Source: Amycolatopsis lurida
Lineage (GTDB): Bacteria; Actinomycetota; Actinomycetes; Mycobacteriales; Pseudonocardiaceae
DNA: 64,000 bases
Assembly: GCF_900105055.1 (NCBI RefSeq)
Contig: NZ_FNTA01000004.1
Location: 1,302,001-1,366,000 of the forward strand
Direction of reading: 5' to 3'
Of this stretch, positions 28,314 to 37,105 are shown piece by piece. The position numbers and the translations under genes are program-made. Position 1 is the stretch's first letter; each line of letters starts with the position of its first letter. The notes under the pieces were generated by a model, which worked only from the letters and a program-made list of their open reading frames with translations, was not told the origin of the DNA and did not search any database.

Positions 28314-29335
28314 GCGGTCCCGTCACCGTGACCGTGGCCGAGGTGATCACCGAGACGGCCGACGCGCGGTCGATCGTGTTCGAGATCCCGGCCGAGCACG
28401 CCTCGGTTTTCGCTTACGCCCCAGGGCAGTTCCTCACGCTGCGCGTGCCGAGCGACAGGACCGGGTCGGTGGCCCGCTGCTACTCGCTCTCCAGCGCGCC
28501 GCACGAGGGCCGGGTGCAGGTCACCGTCAAGCGCACCGCCGACGGCTATGGGTCGAACTGGCTCTGCGACAACCTCCAGGCGGGCCAGGAGGTCCAGGTC
28601 CTGCCACCGGCCGGAGTCTTCAGTCCCGCGTCGCTCGACGAGGACTTCCTGCTGCTCGCGGGCGGCAGCGGGATCACCCCGGTGATGTCGATCCTCAAGT
28701 CCGCGCTGGAGCACGGCACCGGCAAGGTGGTGCTGCTGTACGCCAATCGCGACGAGCGGTCGGTCATCTTCGCCCGGGAGCTGGCGGACCTCGCCGCTCG
28801 GTATCAGGAGCGGCTGGTCGTCGTGCACTGGCTGGAGAGCCTGCAAGGACTGCCGACGGAAGCGCATCTGCGCGCGCTGGTGGCTCCGTACTCCGCGCAC
28901 GAGGCGTTCATCTGCGGGCCGGGGCCGTTCATGGACGCCGCGCGCACGGTGCTCAAGGACCTCGGGCTGCCGCGCAAGCGGATCCACCTGGAGCGGTTCC
29001 TCTCCCTGGGCGGGAACCCGTTCGAGGTGGCCGAACCCGTCGCCGTCGAAGAGGCCGAGACCCCGGCGTCGGTCGAGGTCACCCTCGACGGCGAGACGAA
29101 GAAGCTCACCTGGCCGCGCCGGACGAAACTGCTGGACCTGTTGCTGGAAAAGGGTTTCGACGCGCCATACTCGTGCCGCGAGGGCCAGTGCAGCGCGTGC
29201 GCCTGCCGAGTCACCTCCGGTGAGGTGAAGATGCTGAACAACGAGGTCCTCGACGGCGACGACATCGCCGAAGGCATCGTGCTGGCGTGCCAGTCCCTGC
29301 CGCTGACCGACGACGTCACCGTCACCTACGAGTAG
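28310..29335 (+). CDS. kshB: KshB, reductase of 3-ketosteroid 9-alpha-hydroxylase
   Basis: 341 aa iron-sulfur flavoprotein passing electrons from NADH to KshA. The FAD domain shows RCYSLSS at 56-62, the NAD domain GGSGITP at 118-124, and the C-terminal plant-type [2Fe-2S] domain uses C289, C294, C297 and C327. In mycobacteria kshA and kshB lie in different operons; here they are joined through the 86-residue protein. The ATG at 28310 overlaps the preceding stop. Confidence 0.95.
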   Translation: MSGPVTVTVAEVITETADARSIVFEIPAEHASVFAYAPGQFLTLRVPSDRTGSVARCYSLSSAPHEGRVQVTVKRTADGYGSNWLCDNLQAGQEVQVLPPAGVFSPASLDEDFLLLAGGSGITPVMSILKSALEHGTGKVVLLYANRDERSVIFARELADLAARYQERLVVVHWLESLQGLPTEAHLRALVAPYSAHEAFICGPGPFMDAARTVLKDLGLPRKRIHLERFLSLGGNPFEVAEPVAVEEAETPASVEVTLDGETKKLTWPRRTKLLDLLLEKGFDAPYSCREGQCSACACRVTSGEVKMLNNEVLDGDDIAEGIVLACQSLPLTDDVTVTYE

Positions 29336-29343
29336 GAGATGCC

Positions 29344-30207
29344 GTGCCCATCGACCCCACAGTCGCGATCGGCGCCGACCTCGGCGAGGTGAGCTTCGCC
29401 TGGACCGCGTCGGACGTGCAGCTCTACCACCTGGCGCTGGGGGCGGGCGCGGATCCGACGAGCCCGCGCGAACTGCGCTACACCTACGAGGACGGCCTCC
29501 AGGTCCTGCCGACGTTCGCCACCGTGGCGGCGAACCTGCGCGTGTTCGAGCCGCCCGCGGTCTCGTTCCCAGGCGTCGAGGTCGACCTCGGGAAAGTGTT
29601 GCACGGCAAGCAGGAAGTGATCGCCCACCGGCCGATTCCGACGTCGGGGAAGGCCGTGGCGCGCACGCGGATCGTCGACGTCTTCGACAAGGGCAAGGCG
29701 GCCGTGATCGTGAACGAGACGGTCGCCACCGACTCGGACGGGACTCCCTTGTGGACGTTGCGGTCGAGTATCTTCGCCCGTGGCGAAGGGGGTTTCGGCG
29801 GCGAGCGCGGCCCGTCCGACCGCGTCGAACTCCCATCGCGGGAATCGGACGCGGTCATCGACACCCCGACGTTGCCGCAGCAGGCGCTGCTCTACCGGCT
29901 CTGCGGGGACCGCAACCCCCTGCACGCCGATCCCGCGTTCGCCGCGGCGGCCGGGTTCGGCAAGCCGATCCTGCACGGCCTGTGCACCTACGGCGTCATC
30001 GCGAAGGCCGTCACCGACGAATTCCTCGACGGCGACACCGCCCGCGTCGCGTCGTTCTCGGCCAAGTTCGCCGGCGTCGTCTTCCCCGGCGAGCCGCTGC
30101 GAACCCGGGTCTGGCGCGAGCCCGCCGGGCTGCTGATCACCACCACGGCACCGGACCGGGACGAAGCACCGGTCCTTTCCGACACTTTCTTGACCACGAC
30201 AGACTGA
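29344..30207 (+). CDS. chsH3: MaoC-like enoyl-CoA hydratase ChsH3
   Basis: 287 aa, two tandem hot-dog halves as in type-2 hydratases. The hydratase motif is in the second half, YRLCGDRNPLHADPAFA, with the Asp/His pair. Length and position next to kstD match mycobacterial Rv3538, which hydrates an enoyl-CoA of the steroid side chain. The GTG at 29344 follows taggagatgcc, 8 bases after kshB. Last gene of kstD-kshA-small protein-kshB-chsH3. Confidence 0.85.
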   Translation: MPIDPTVAIGADLGEVSFAWTASDVQLYHLALGAGADPTSPRELRYTYEDGLQVLPTFATVAANLRVFEPPAVSFPGVEVDLGKVLHGKQEVIAHRPIPTSGKAVARTRIVDVFDKGKAAVIVNETVATDSDGTPLWTLRSSIFARGEGGFGGERGPSDRVELPSRESDAVIDTPTLPQQALLYRLCGDRNPLHADPAFAAAAGFGKPILHGLCTYGVIAKAVTDEFLDGDTARVASFSAKFAGVVFPGEPLRTRVWREPAGLLITTTAPDRDEAPVLSDTFLTTTD

Positions 30208-30250
30208 ATCCTCGTTCCCGCAGGTAGCGGCTCTGGCTAGACTCGGGCAG

Positions 30251-31009
30251 GTGCGCCCCTTGATCTCCGACCCGTATGCAGAACTCGGCCGGGACTACGC
30301 GCGATCGAGACGCCCGGACCCCCGTATCGCGGCCGCCGTCGCCAACGCTCTCGGCGACGCGCGCTCGGTGGTCAACGTAGGGGCCGGAGCCGGTTCCTAC
30401 GAGCCGGAAGACCGCGCCGTGGTGGCCGTCGAGCCGTCGCGGCGGATGATCGCGCAGCGTCCGCCCACCGCGGCCCCGGCCGTGCAGGCGTGCGCGGAAA
30501 GACTGCCTTTTCCCGACGGTGCCTTCGATGCCGCCCTGGCGGTGCTGACCGTGCACCACTGGACGGACGTGACCGCCGGGCTGGCCGAACTGCGGCGTGT
30601 GTCCCGCCGCCAGGTGATCGTGACCTGGGATCAGGCGGTGTTCGCGCGGTTCTGGCTGGTGCGGGACTACCTGCCGGAGATCGCCGAACACGAAAGCAGG
30701 CTGGCCTGTCTCGACCGGGTCGTCGAGGAACTGGCCGCGGCCGGGCGGGCGCCTTCGGTGGCTCCGCTGCCGGTGCCGTCCGACTGCGCCGACGGGTTCC
30801 TCGGCGCGTATTGGCGCAGGCCGGAGGCCTACCTGTCCGAGCGCGTGCGCGCGGGGATGTCCGGGGTGGCACTGCTGGACCGGAACGTCGTCGCGACGGC
30901 CGTCGAGCGGCTGCGCGCCGATCTCGCGGACGGGCATTGGCACCGGCATCACGTCGGCCTGCTCGGCCGGACGGAACTCGACCTGGGGTACCGGCTCGTC
31001 ACCACGTGA
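30251..31009 (+). CDS. SAM-dependent class I methyltransferase
   Basis: 252 aa. The SAM-binding glycine motif is VVNVGAGAGSYE near residues 40-51; VVAVEPSRRM is motif II-like, and ERLPFPDGAFDAALAVLTVHHW is typical of the Methyltransf_11 family. Substrate unknown. It starts with GTG, 43 bases after chsH3 and without a KstR box, so a role in sterol breakdown is not indicated beyond possible read-through. Confidence 0.82.
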   Translation: MRPLISDPYAELGRDYARSRRPDPRIAAAVANALGDARSVVNVGAGAGSYEPEDRAVVAVEPSRRMIAQRPPTAAPAVQACAERLPFPDGAFDAALAVLTVHHWTDVTAGLAELRRVSRRQVIVTWDQAVFARFWLVRDYLPEIAEHESRLACLDRVVEELAAAGRAPSVAPLPVPSDCADGFLGAYWRRPEAYLSERVRAGMSGVALLDRNVVATAVERLRADLADGHWHRHHVGLLGRTELDLGYRLVTT

Positions 31010-31111
31010 TTCAGTACACAGTGGACGTCTCTCGCGGCGTGGACGGCGGTCGACCCCGGACGGCGGGGCATGGTATTCATGGCTTTCGTGACGGCAGGGG
31101 ACGGGAGCGGC

Positions 31112-31570
31112 ATGACGGCGGAGTACTTCGTGGTCCGTGGCCAGGTGGAGAAGGGCGATCAGCGGGGCAGGGAACTGGGCTTCCCCACCGCCAACATCGC
31201 GCTGCGCGACCAGGACGGCCAAGTCGGCGACGGAGTGTGGGCGGGCTGGGCCGAACGCGCCGACGGCACCCGGATCGCGGCGGCGGTCTCGGTCGGCAGG
31301 CGGCCGACCTACTACGGCGCCGACGGCTACCGGCTCGTCGAGGCGCATCTGCTGGACTTCAGCGGCGACCTCTACGGCGAGGTGCTGACCGTGTGGCTCG
31401 GCCATCACCTGCGCGAGCAGGAGGCGTACCCGTCGTCGGAGGCGCTGATCGTCGCGCTGAACAAGGACATCGCCAACGCCGCGAAGTGGGCCGCGGACAA
31501 CCCGGCCGAGGGACTGCCGGACGTGGGCACCGCCGAGGCAGGCGTCGTGCGCCGCGTCCCCCGCTCCTGA
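31112..31570 (+). CDS. Stand-alone riboflavin kinase-domain protein
   Basis: 152 aa. It matches the flavokinase domain of bifunctional RibF (RGRELGFPTANIAL, VSVGRRPTYYG, VEAHLLDF, LYGEVLTV) but has no FAD synthetase domain. It would phosphorylate riboflavin to FMN. The ATG at 31112 with gggagcggc is chosen; an in-frame upstream ATG at 31070 is less likely. The gene sits among many FMN/FAD enzymes, including the FMN-consuming HsaAB, so a supportive role is attractive but unproven. Confidence 0.82.
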   Translation: MTAEYFVVRGQVEKGDQRGRELGFPTANIALRDQDGQVGDGVWAGWAERADGTRIAAAVSVGRRPTYYGADGYRLVEAHLLDFSGDLYGEVLTVWLGHHLREQEAYPSSEALIVALNKDIANAAKWAADNPAEGLPDVGTAEAGVVRRVPRS

Positions 31571-31571
31571 G

Positions 31572-31648
31572 CTGAAGGACGCTTTCCCCGCATAAGACGC
31601 GGTGAAAGCGCCCCTCGCCGCGTGAGATGAGGGGAAAGTCCCCTTCAG
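31572..31648. terminator. Compound hairpin between convergent genes
   Basis: ctgaagg at the left end pairs with ccttcag at the right end, and gctttcccc with ggggaaag inside it (15 of 18 bases pair). A smaller acgcgg/ccgcgt stem is nested. Located between the 3' ends of the riboflavin kinase and DUF5134 genes. Confidence 0.65.
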
Positions 31649-31651
31649 CCG

Positions 31652-32221
31652 CTAGACGGCCGCGCCCAGCAGCATGTAACCCATCCCCAGCCCCATGATC
31701 ACCCGGCACACCCGCCGCGACAGCTGACCGGACTCCCCCGCCCCCCGCGCCGCGAGCACCCCGGCGCGCACGGCGTCCGCCGCGAAATAGGCCGCCACGG
31801 CCCCGAAGACCAGCGAAAGCCACAGTGCCGAAGTGCCGCCGGGGCCGGACATCACCAGCCACGGCCCGTGGGTGACGTCGCTGTGCGGCATGAACGTCAC
31901 CATGAACAGCATCGCGGTGGCGGAGACGGCGTGGTGCCCGCACGAGGCGTGCCCGGACCGCCGCCCCTTCCACCACGAGACGGCGAACCAGCCCGCGGTC
32001 AGCGCCAGCACCGCCTGCCAGCCCGCCGCCGGGATCGGGCCGCCGACCGGCGACAGCATCGCGACCATCGCGACGACGAGCAGCAGTTCGGCCAGGTCGC
32101 CGTTGCGGACGGCCGCGCCCTGCCTGCCGTAGTCCAAACGGACGAGTCTCAGCACACAGGGCAGGACGAGCGCGGCGAACACCGCGGTCAGGGTCCACGC
32201 GACGACGATTGGTCCAGACAT
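31652..32221 (-). CDS. DUF5134 membrane protein
   Basis: 189 aa with about six hydrophobic helices. The conserved patch SGHASCGHHAVSATAMLFMV in the middle and MGLGMGYMLL at the end fit the DUF5134 family, whose function is unknown. The histidine-rich patch could bind a metal. It has its own short upstream region (32222-32294) with no obvious KstR site. Confidence 0.78.
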   Translation of the reverse strand: MSGPIVVAWTLTAVFAALVLPCVLRLVRLDYGRQGAAVRNGDLAELLLVVAMVAMLSPVGGPIPAAGWQAVLALTAGWFAVSWWKGRRSGHASCGHHAVSATAMLFMVTFMPHSDVTHGPWLVMSGPGGTSALWLSLVFGAVAAYFAADAVRAGVLAARGAGESGQLSRRVCRVIMGLGMGYMLLGAAV

Positions 32222-32294
32222 GGCACCTCCCGGCCGGTAACCCCTTCACCGTGGCAGGTACCGCTCTAGTACACCATCGGGCATTGAGGTGATG

Positions 32295-33464
32295 TCAGCC
32301 CGCGGTCAGGACCAATCCGCTCGTGGGTACGCCGGTGCCGGCGGTCACCAGCACGCGCGACGCCCCGTCGACCTGGTTGACGGCGTCGCCCCGGAGCTGC
32401 CGGACCCCCTCGGCGATCCCGTTCATCCCGTGGATGTAGGCCTCCCCCAGCTGCCCGCCGTGCGGGTTGAGCGGGAGCTTCCCGTCGAGTTCCAGCGTCC
32501 CGCCAGCGATGAAGTCCTTGGCCTCGCCCTTCCCGCAGAAGCCGAGTTCTTCCAGCTGCATCAGGACATAGGGGGTGAAGTGGTCGTACAGCACGGCGAG
32601 GTCCATGTCGCCCGGCCCCAGCCCGGACTGCTCCCACAGTTGCCGCCCCACCACGCCCATTTCGGGCAGCGCCGGAAGATCGTCGCGGTAGTAGCTGGTC
32701 ATCACGTACTGGTCCGGCCCGCTCCCCTGCGCGGCCGCCGCGATCACGGCGGGCCGGTGCGGCAGGTCGCGCGCCCGCTCGGCGCTGACGACGACCAGGG
32801 CGACCCCGCCGTCGCTCTCCTGGCAGCAGTCCAGCAGGTGCAACGGCTCGGCGACCCAGCGGGAGGCCTGATGCTCTTCGAGCGTGATCGGCTTTCCGTA
32901 GAACCAGGCCTTGGGGTTGGTCGCCGCGCGGGCGCGGTCGACGACGGCCACCCGGCCGAAGTCCTCGCTGGTCGCGCCGTACTCGTGCATGTACCGCCGG
33001 GCGAGCATGGCGACGGTCGCGGCCGGGGTCGCGATCCCCATCGGGTAGTGGAACGCGTTGTCGACCCCGGAGGAGTTCACCTGCCCCGCCGCGGCCGAGG
33101 ACACCTGACCGAACCGCATACCGGACCGTTCGTTGAACGCCCGGTACGCGACGACGACGTCCGCGACCCCGGTCGCGACGGCCATCGCGGCCTGTTGCAC
33201 GGTCGCGGCCGCGGCCCCGCCGCCGTAGTGGATCCGGCTGAAGAACTTGAGTTCGGGGATGCCGAGTTCCCGCGCGACGGCGATCTCGCTGTTGCCGTCC
33301 ATGGTGAACGACACCAATCCGTCCACATCGGACGGAGTGAGCCCGGCGTCCTTCAGTGCGCTTGAAACCGCTTCCGCCGCCAGCCGCAGCTCGCTGCGCC
33401 CGGAATCCTTCGAGAACTCCGTCGCACCGATCCCGGCGATGGCCGCCCGTCCGGACAGGGTCAT
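32295..33464 (-). CDS. ltp2: Ltp2, side-chain retro-aldolase
   Basis: 389 aa thiolase-fold lipid-transfer-type protein, nearly superimposable on mycobacterial Ltp2 (SKDSGRSELRLAAEA, NERSGMRFGQV, LLDCCQESDGG, YDHFTPYVLMQLEELGFCGK, NPHGGQLGEAYIHGMNGI). With the DUF35 domain of ChsH2 it removes the last three side-chain carbons as propionyl-CoA, giving a 17-keto steroid. The ATG at 33464 has ggaggcgagtg upstream and overlaps the chsH1 stop by one base; a GTG one codon earlier is possible. Last gene of the side-chain operon. Confidence 0.94.
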   Translation of the reverse strand: MTLSGRAAIAGIGATEFSKDSGRSELRLAAEAVSSALKDAGLTPSDVDGLVSFTMDGNSEIAVARELGIPELKFFSRIHYGGGAAAATVQQAAMAVATGVADVVVAYRAFNERSGMRFGQVSSAAAGQVNSSGVDNAFHYPMGIATPAATVAMLARRYMHEYGATSEDFGRVAVVDRARAATNPKAWFYGKPITLEEHQASRWVAEPLHLLDCCQESDGGVALVVVSAERARDLPHRPAVIAAAAQGSGPDQYVMTSYYRDDLPALPEMGVVGRQLWEQSGLGPGDMDLAVLYDHFTPYVLMQLEELGFCGKGEAKDFIAGGTLELDGKLPLNPHGGQLGEAYIHGMNGIAEGVRQLRGDAVNQVDGASRVLVTAGTGVPTSGLVLTAG

Positions 33465-33859
33465 CACTCGCCTCCCAGCGTGATCGCCACGGTGCCCATC
33501 ACATGCTCACCAAGGCTGTCCACACCGGACACGGCGATCACCACGTCGTCGCCGTCCCGTTCCGTGACCCGCCCGGTGAAGGTGAGGGTGTCGTAGGCGT
33601 AACAGGGCACGCCGAGCCGGATCTTGATCGAGCGCACGAACGCCTCCGGCCCCGCCCAGTCGGTGACGAACCGTTGCACCAGGCCGGTGTCGGTGAGGAT
33701 GTTGAGGAAGATGTCCTTCGAGCCGCGCTGGACGGCGGCGTCGCGGTCGTGGTGGACGTCCTGGAAGTCCCGCGTCGCCAGCGCGGTGCTCACCACGAAC
33801 GTGGGGGTGGCCTCGATCTTCAGCGGCGGCAGCTCGGTGCCGACCGAACAGTCCTTCAT
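33464..33859 (-). CDS. chsH1: ChsH1, MaoC-like hydratase subunit
   Basis: 131 aa single hot-dog domain with FQDVHHDRDAAVQRGSKDIFLN, the Asp/His hydratase motif. It pairs with ChsH2 to hydrate the C22 enoyl-CoA side chain. The ATG at 33859 overlaps the chsH2 stop (ATGA); the long upstream extension of this frame reads chsH2 out of phase. Size agrees with the mycobacterial protein. Confidence 0.92.
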   Translation of the reverse strand: MKDCSVGTELPPLKIEATPTFVVSTALATRDFQDVHHDRDAAVQRGSKDIFLNILTDTGLVQRFVTDWAGPEAFVRSIKIRLGVPCYAYDTLTFTGRVTERDGDDVVIAVSGVDSLGEHVMGTVAITLGGE

Positions 33860-34770
33860 CGCGCGACCCTCCAAGCGGGCAACGTCAGTTCCTCGTCGAT
33901 CTTCACGAAGGCCGCCTCCACCGGGAGTCCGATGTGGACGGATTCGGGATCGGCGTCGAGCAGCTCGCCCATCACCCGGACACCCTCCTCCAGTTCGACG
34001 AGCGCGACCACGAACGGCAGGTCCTTGCCGGGCACCTTGGGATGGTGGTGCACCACGTAGCTGTAGACCGTCCCCCGTCCGCACGCGACGACGTAGTCCG
34101 GCTTCGTGTCGAGGTCGCCGTCCGGCGGCATCGGACCGGGCGGATGCCGCAGGGTCTCGCCCCACCGCTGGATCCGCAGCTCGCCGTCACGCAGGCCCGC
34201 CCAGAAGAACTCGGTGTCCTTGCTGATCACCGGCCGCAGCACCGGGGCGGCCGCCTTGGCGGGCTCGGCGCCCGGCGGGCGGAACTTCAGCACCCGGAAC
34301 ACCATGTCCGCGACGGCTTCGTCGCCGACGTACCAGGTGGTCTTCGTCGTCACGAACCACCCTTCGCCCAGCGCTGTGCGCTTCGGCCCGACGACACTTT
34401 CCAGTTTCGCGGTCGCTTCGACCCGCTCACCGTGCCGGAGGTAGCGGAAGTAGTTCTGCTCGGAGTTCGTCGCGACGACCGAGGTGAACCCGGCCTCGTC
34501 GAGCACCTCCATCATCGCGCCGAGCGGGTCGTCCGACGCCCTCGTCCAGTGCAGCCCGCCCATCGTCCACACCTGCGCCATCGCGGGCGGCGCGACGAGT
34601 CCCTTGTGGACACTCTTGGCGGCGAACTCCTCGTCCACGTACACCGGATTCCGGTCACCGATGGCTTCGACCCAGTTGTTCACCATCGCCTGGTTGACCG
34701 CGTCGCGCGCGGCCCTCGGCGCGGATTCCCCGCGCGCGGCGATGCGTTCGGCGGCTTCCTGGATGCTCAT
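33856..34770 (-). CDS. chsH2: ChsH2, MaoC-like/DUF35 fusion subunit
   Basis: 304 aa. An N-terminal hot-dog domain (about 1-170; NWVEAIGDRNPVYVDEEFA) is fused to a C-terminal DUF35 OB-fold domain (about 180-300). The four zinc-binding cysteines seen in some DUF35 proteins are not evident. ChsH2 completes the hydratase with ChsH1, and its DUF35 domain partners Ltp2. Start and stop overlap fadE29 and chsH1 by 4 bases each. Confidence 0.92.
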   Translation of the reverse strand: MSIQEAAERIAARGESAPRAARDAVNQAMVNNWVEAIGDRNPVYVDEEFAAKSVHKGLVAPPAMAQVWTMGGLHWTRASDDPLGAMMEVLDEAGFTSVVATNSEQNYFRYLRHGERVEATAKLESVVGPKRTALGEGWFVTTKTTWYVGDEAVADMVFRVLKFRPPGAEPAKAAAPVLRPVISKDTEFFWAGLRDGELRIQRWGETLRHPPGPMPPDGDLDTKPDYVVACGRGTVYSYVVHHHPKVPGKDLPFVVALVELEEGVRVMGELLDADPESVHIGLPVEAAFVKIDEELTLPAWRVAR

Positions 34771-35948
34771 CGCGGCACCCTCGGCAAGCCGAGCCCGGCG
34801 GTGGCGATCAGCTCGCGCTGGATCTCGTTGACGCCACCACCGAAGGTCAGCACCAGATTGCGTTTGGCCACCACGTCCAGCCACAGCGCCAGTTCCGCGG
34901 TTTCGGCGTCGGCTTGATCGCCGTGTCGCGCCACGATCTCCTCCAGTCTCCTGGCCAGCCGCTGGATGCGTTCGGAGCCAAAGATCTTGGTGGCCGACGC
35001 GTCGGCCACCGCCACCGGCCCGCTCGCCGACGACGCCGCGACCTGCCAGTTCAGCAGTTCGTTGACCCGGGCGGTCGCCAGGGTTTCCGCGAGCACGGCC
35101 CGGACGTCGGGCAGCTGGAGCAACGGCGTGCCGTCCGGCGCCTTCCTGGTCGCCGCCCACTCGCGGACGCGGTCGTGGAGACCGCCGATCCGCCCGGCGG
35201 GGCCGAGCATGACGCGTTCGTGGTTCAGCTGGGTGGTGATCAGCCGCCAGCCCTCGTTCTCCTTGCCCACCAGCATGTTCGCGGGCACCCGGACGTCCGA
35301 GTAGTAGGTGGCGTTCACGTGGTGCGCGCCGTCGCAGGTGATGATCGGCGTCCACGAATAGCCCGGATCGCGGGTGTCCATGATGAGGATCGAGATCCCC
35401 TTATGTTTCAGCGCCTTCGGCGCGTGGGGCGCGGTCCGCACAGCGAGCCAGATGTAGTCGGCGTCGTGCCCGCCGGTGGTGAAGATCTTCTGGCCGTTGA
35501 CGACGTATTCGTCCCCTTCGCGCACCGCTGTCGTGCGCAGCGCCGCGAGGTCCGTTCCCGCGTCGGGCTCGGTGTAGCCGATGGCGAAATGCACTTCACC
35601 GGCGAGAATCTTGGGCAGGAACAGCGATTTCTGTTCCTCGGTGCCGTAAGCCTGAAGCGTCGGCCCGACGGTCTGCAACGTCACCGACGGCAGCTGGACG
35701 TCGGCGCGGGCGGCCTCGTCGACGAAGAGGTGCTGCTCGATCTCGCCGAAACCCCGGCCGCCGTATTGTTCCGGCCAGCCGACGCCGAGCCACCCGTCGC
35801 GGCCCATCCGCCGGACGATCTCGCGGTGCACCGGGCCGTGCCGCTCCCGCAGCATCGCGCGCCGCTCGTCGGCGCTCACCAGCCCGGCGAAGTACTTTCG
35901 CAGTTCGGAGCGCAGTTGGTGTTGCGCCGCGGTCAGTTCGATCAGCAT
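34767..35948 (-). CDS. fadE29: Acyl-CoA dehydrogenase FadE29 (ChsE2)
   Basis: 393 aa full-length chain of the side-chain dehydrogenase. Motifs are FAIGYTEPDAGTDLAAL, VNGQKIFTTGGHDADY and FGGGVNEIQRELIA. With FadE28 it forms an alpha2beta2 enzyme that dehydrogenates the three-carbon side chain of the steroid CoA ester. The ATG at 35948 follows gcggggtgaacc, 4 bases after the fadE28 stop. Confidence 0.93.
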   Translation of the reverse strand: MLIELTAAQHQLRSELRKYFAGLVSADERRAMLRERHGPVHREIVRRMGRDGWLGVGWPEQYGGRGFGEIEQHLFVDEAARADVQLPSVTLQTVGPTLQAYGTEEQKSLFLPKILAGEVHFAIGYTEPDAGTDLAALRTTAVREGDEYVVNGQKIFTTGGHDADYIWLAVRTAPHAPKALKHKGISILIMDTRDPGYSWTPIITCDGAHHVNATYYSDVRVPANMLVGKENEGWRLITTQLNHERVMLGPAGRIGGLHDRVREWAATRKAPDGTPLLQLPDVRAVLAETLATARVNELLNWQVAASSASGPVAVADASATKIFGSERIQRLARRLEEIVARHGDQADAETAELALWLDVVAKRNLVLTFGGGVNEIQRELIATAGLGLPRVPR

Positions 35949-35952
35949 CGGT

Positions 35953-37017
35953 TCACCCCGCCACCAGTTCGCCCAGGCCGGCCAGCCGATGAGCGGCGCC
36001 GCCGAGCGTTCGTCCCAGATCCTTGACCGCCGACGAGAACCGGTGCAGCGGATACGTTTCGTCCACGCCGATCCCGCCGTGCAGGTGATGGCAGACGGCC
36101 AGCGCCGCGGGCGCCTCCTCCGCCAGCCAGTACGCCGCGATGTCGAGCTCCGCCTCGGCGTCGAGCCCCGCCGCGAGCCGCCAGACCGCCGACCGCGCGG
36201 CCAGCTGAACCGTCCTCGAAGCGACATAGACGTCCGCGATCTGTTGCGCCACCGCCTGGAACGCCGCCAGCGGCCGCCCGAACTGCTCGCGTTCCCCGAC
36301 GTGCTTGGTGGTCAGCGCGAGCGCGCCGGCGAGCAGCCCGTCGCCGAACGCCACGGCGCCGGCGAGCGCGAATCGGTGCAGCGTCGCGATCGACTCGCCG
36401 GGGCCGTGCCCGTTGAGGAGATCGGCTTCGGTGACGGTCACCGAATCGAGCGTCATCGTGTAATCCGGTGTGCCGGAAGAGGTTCTCGTGGGCGTCAGCG
36501 TCACGCCGTCCGCGCGGGGATCGACCAGGAAGACGCCGGTGCCGCCGGGCAACGAGGCGGGCGTCAGGATCCGCGTCGCTTCCGCCGCGAACGGCACGCC
36601 GATCTTGACGCCGCTCAGGCGCCAGTCCCCCGCCGATTCCGCGACGGTCGCGGGCCGGGTGGTGAACGGCGCGGAAGGCTCGTGCAGCGCGGTGGTGAGC
36701 ACGGCTTCGCCCGCGGCGACCGGCGGAAGCAGCGCCGAGCGCTGATCCGGGCCACCGAGCGCGGTGACCGGCAGGACTCCGAAGGCCAGAGACGCCAGCG
36801 CGGGCGTCGGTGAGGCGACGCGCCCGAGTTCGGTCAGCACCAAGGCGACTTCTGCGACGCCGAGCCCGTCACCGCCGAGTTCGGCGGGCAGCGCCAGGGC
36901 GAGCAGACCTGCGTCGGCGAGCGCGCGCCACGTGTCCGCGGGCTCGCGCTCCTTGCCGAGGACGCGCGCGGCCAGCGCGGTGACCTCGGTCTGCGTCTCG
37001 TCGAACTGGAAGTCCAC
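35953..37017 (-). CDS. fadE28: Acyl-CoA dehydrogenase FadE28 (ChsE1)
   Basis: 354 aa partner chain of FadE29. It carries REQFGRPLAAFQAVAQQIAD, the FAD-contact segment, and GGIGVDETYPLHRF near the end. First gene of the side-chain operon. In M. tuberculosis this operon begins with cyp125, which is absent here; the KstR box lies only 35 bases upstream of this gene. Confidence 0.93.
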   Translation of the reverse strand: MDFQFDETQTEVTALAARVLGKEREPADTWRALADAGLLALALPAELGGDGLGVAEVALVLTELGRVASPTPALASLAFGVLPVTALGGPDQRSALLPPVAAGEAVLTTALHEPSAPFTTRPATVAESAGDWRLSGVKIGVPFAAEATRILTPASLPGGTGVFLVDPRADGVTLTPTRTSSGTPDYTMTLDSVTVTEADLLNGHGPGESIATLHRFALAGAVAFGDGLLAGALALTTKHVGEREQFGRPLAAFQAVAQQIADVYVASRTVQLAARSAVWRLAAGLDAEAELDIAAYWLAEEAPAALAVCHHLHGGIGVDETYPLHRFSSAVKDLGRTLGGAAHRLAGLGELVAG

Positions 37018-37051
37018 ACTGGCTCCTCACCGGGGCGAACGGGCACAATAT

Positions 37052-37065
37052 TGAAACCTGTTCTA
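37052..37065. promoter_or_regulatory. KstR operator of the side-chain operon
   Basis: tgaaacctgttcta fits TnnAACnnGTTnTA at all defined positions, 35 bases before the fadE28 ATG. Confidence 0.9.
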
Positions 37066-37105
37066 GTCTTAACCGGAAGGAGGCGTGACGGCAAGGGGTG
37101 AGGAT

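Noticed and set aside
30185..30250. KstR operator before the methyltransferase
   Set aside because: No AACnnGTT core is present in this stretch.
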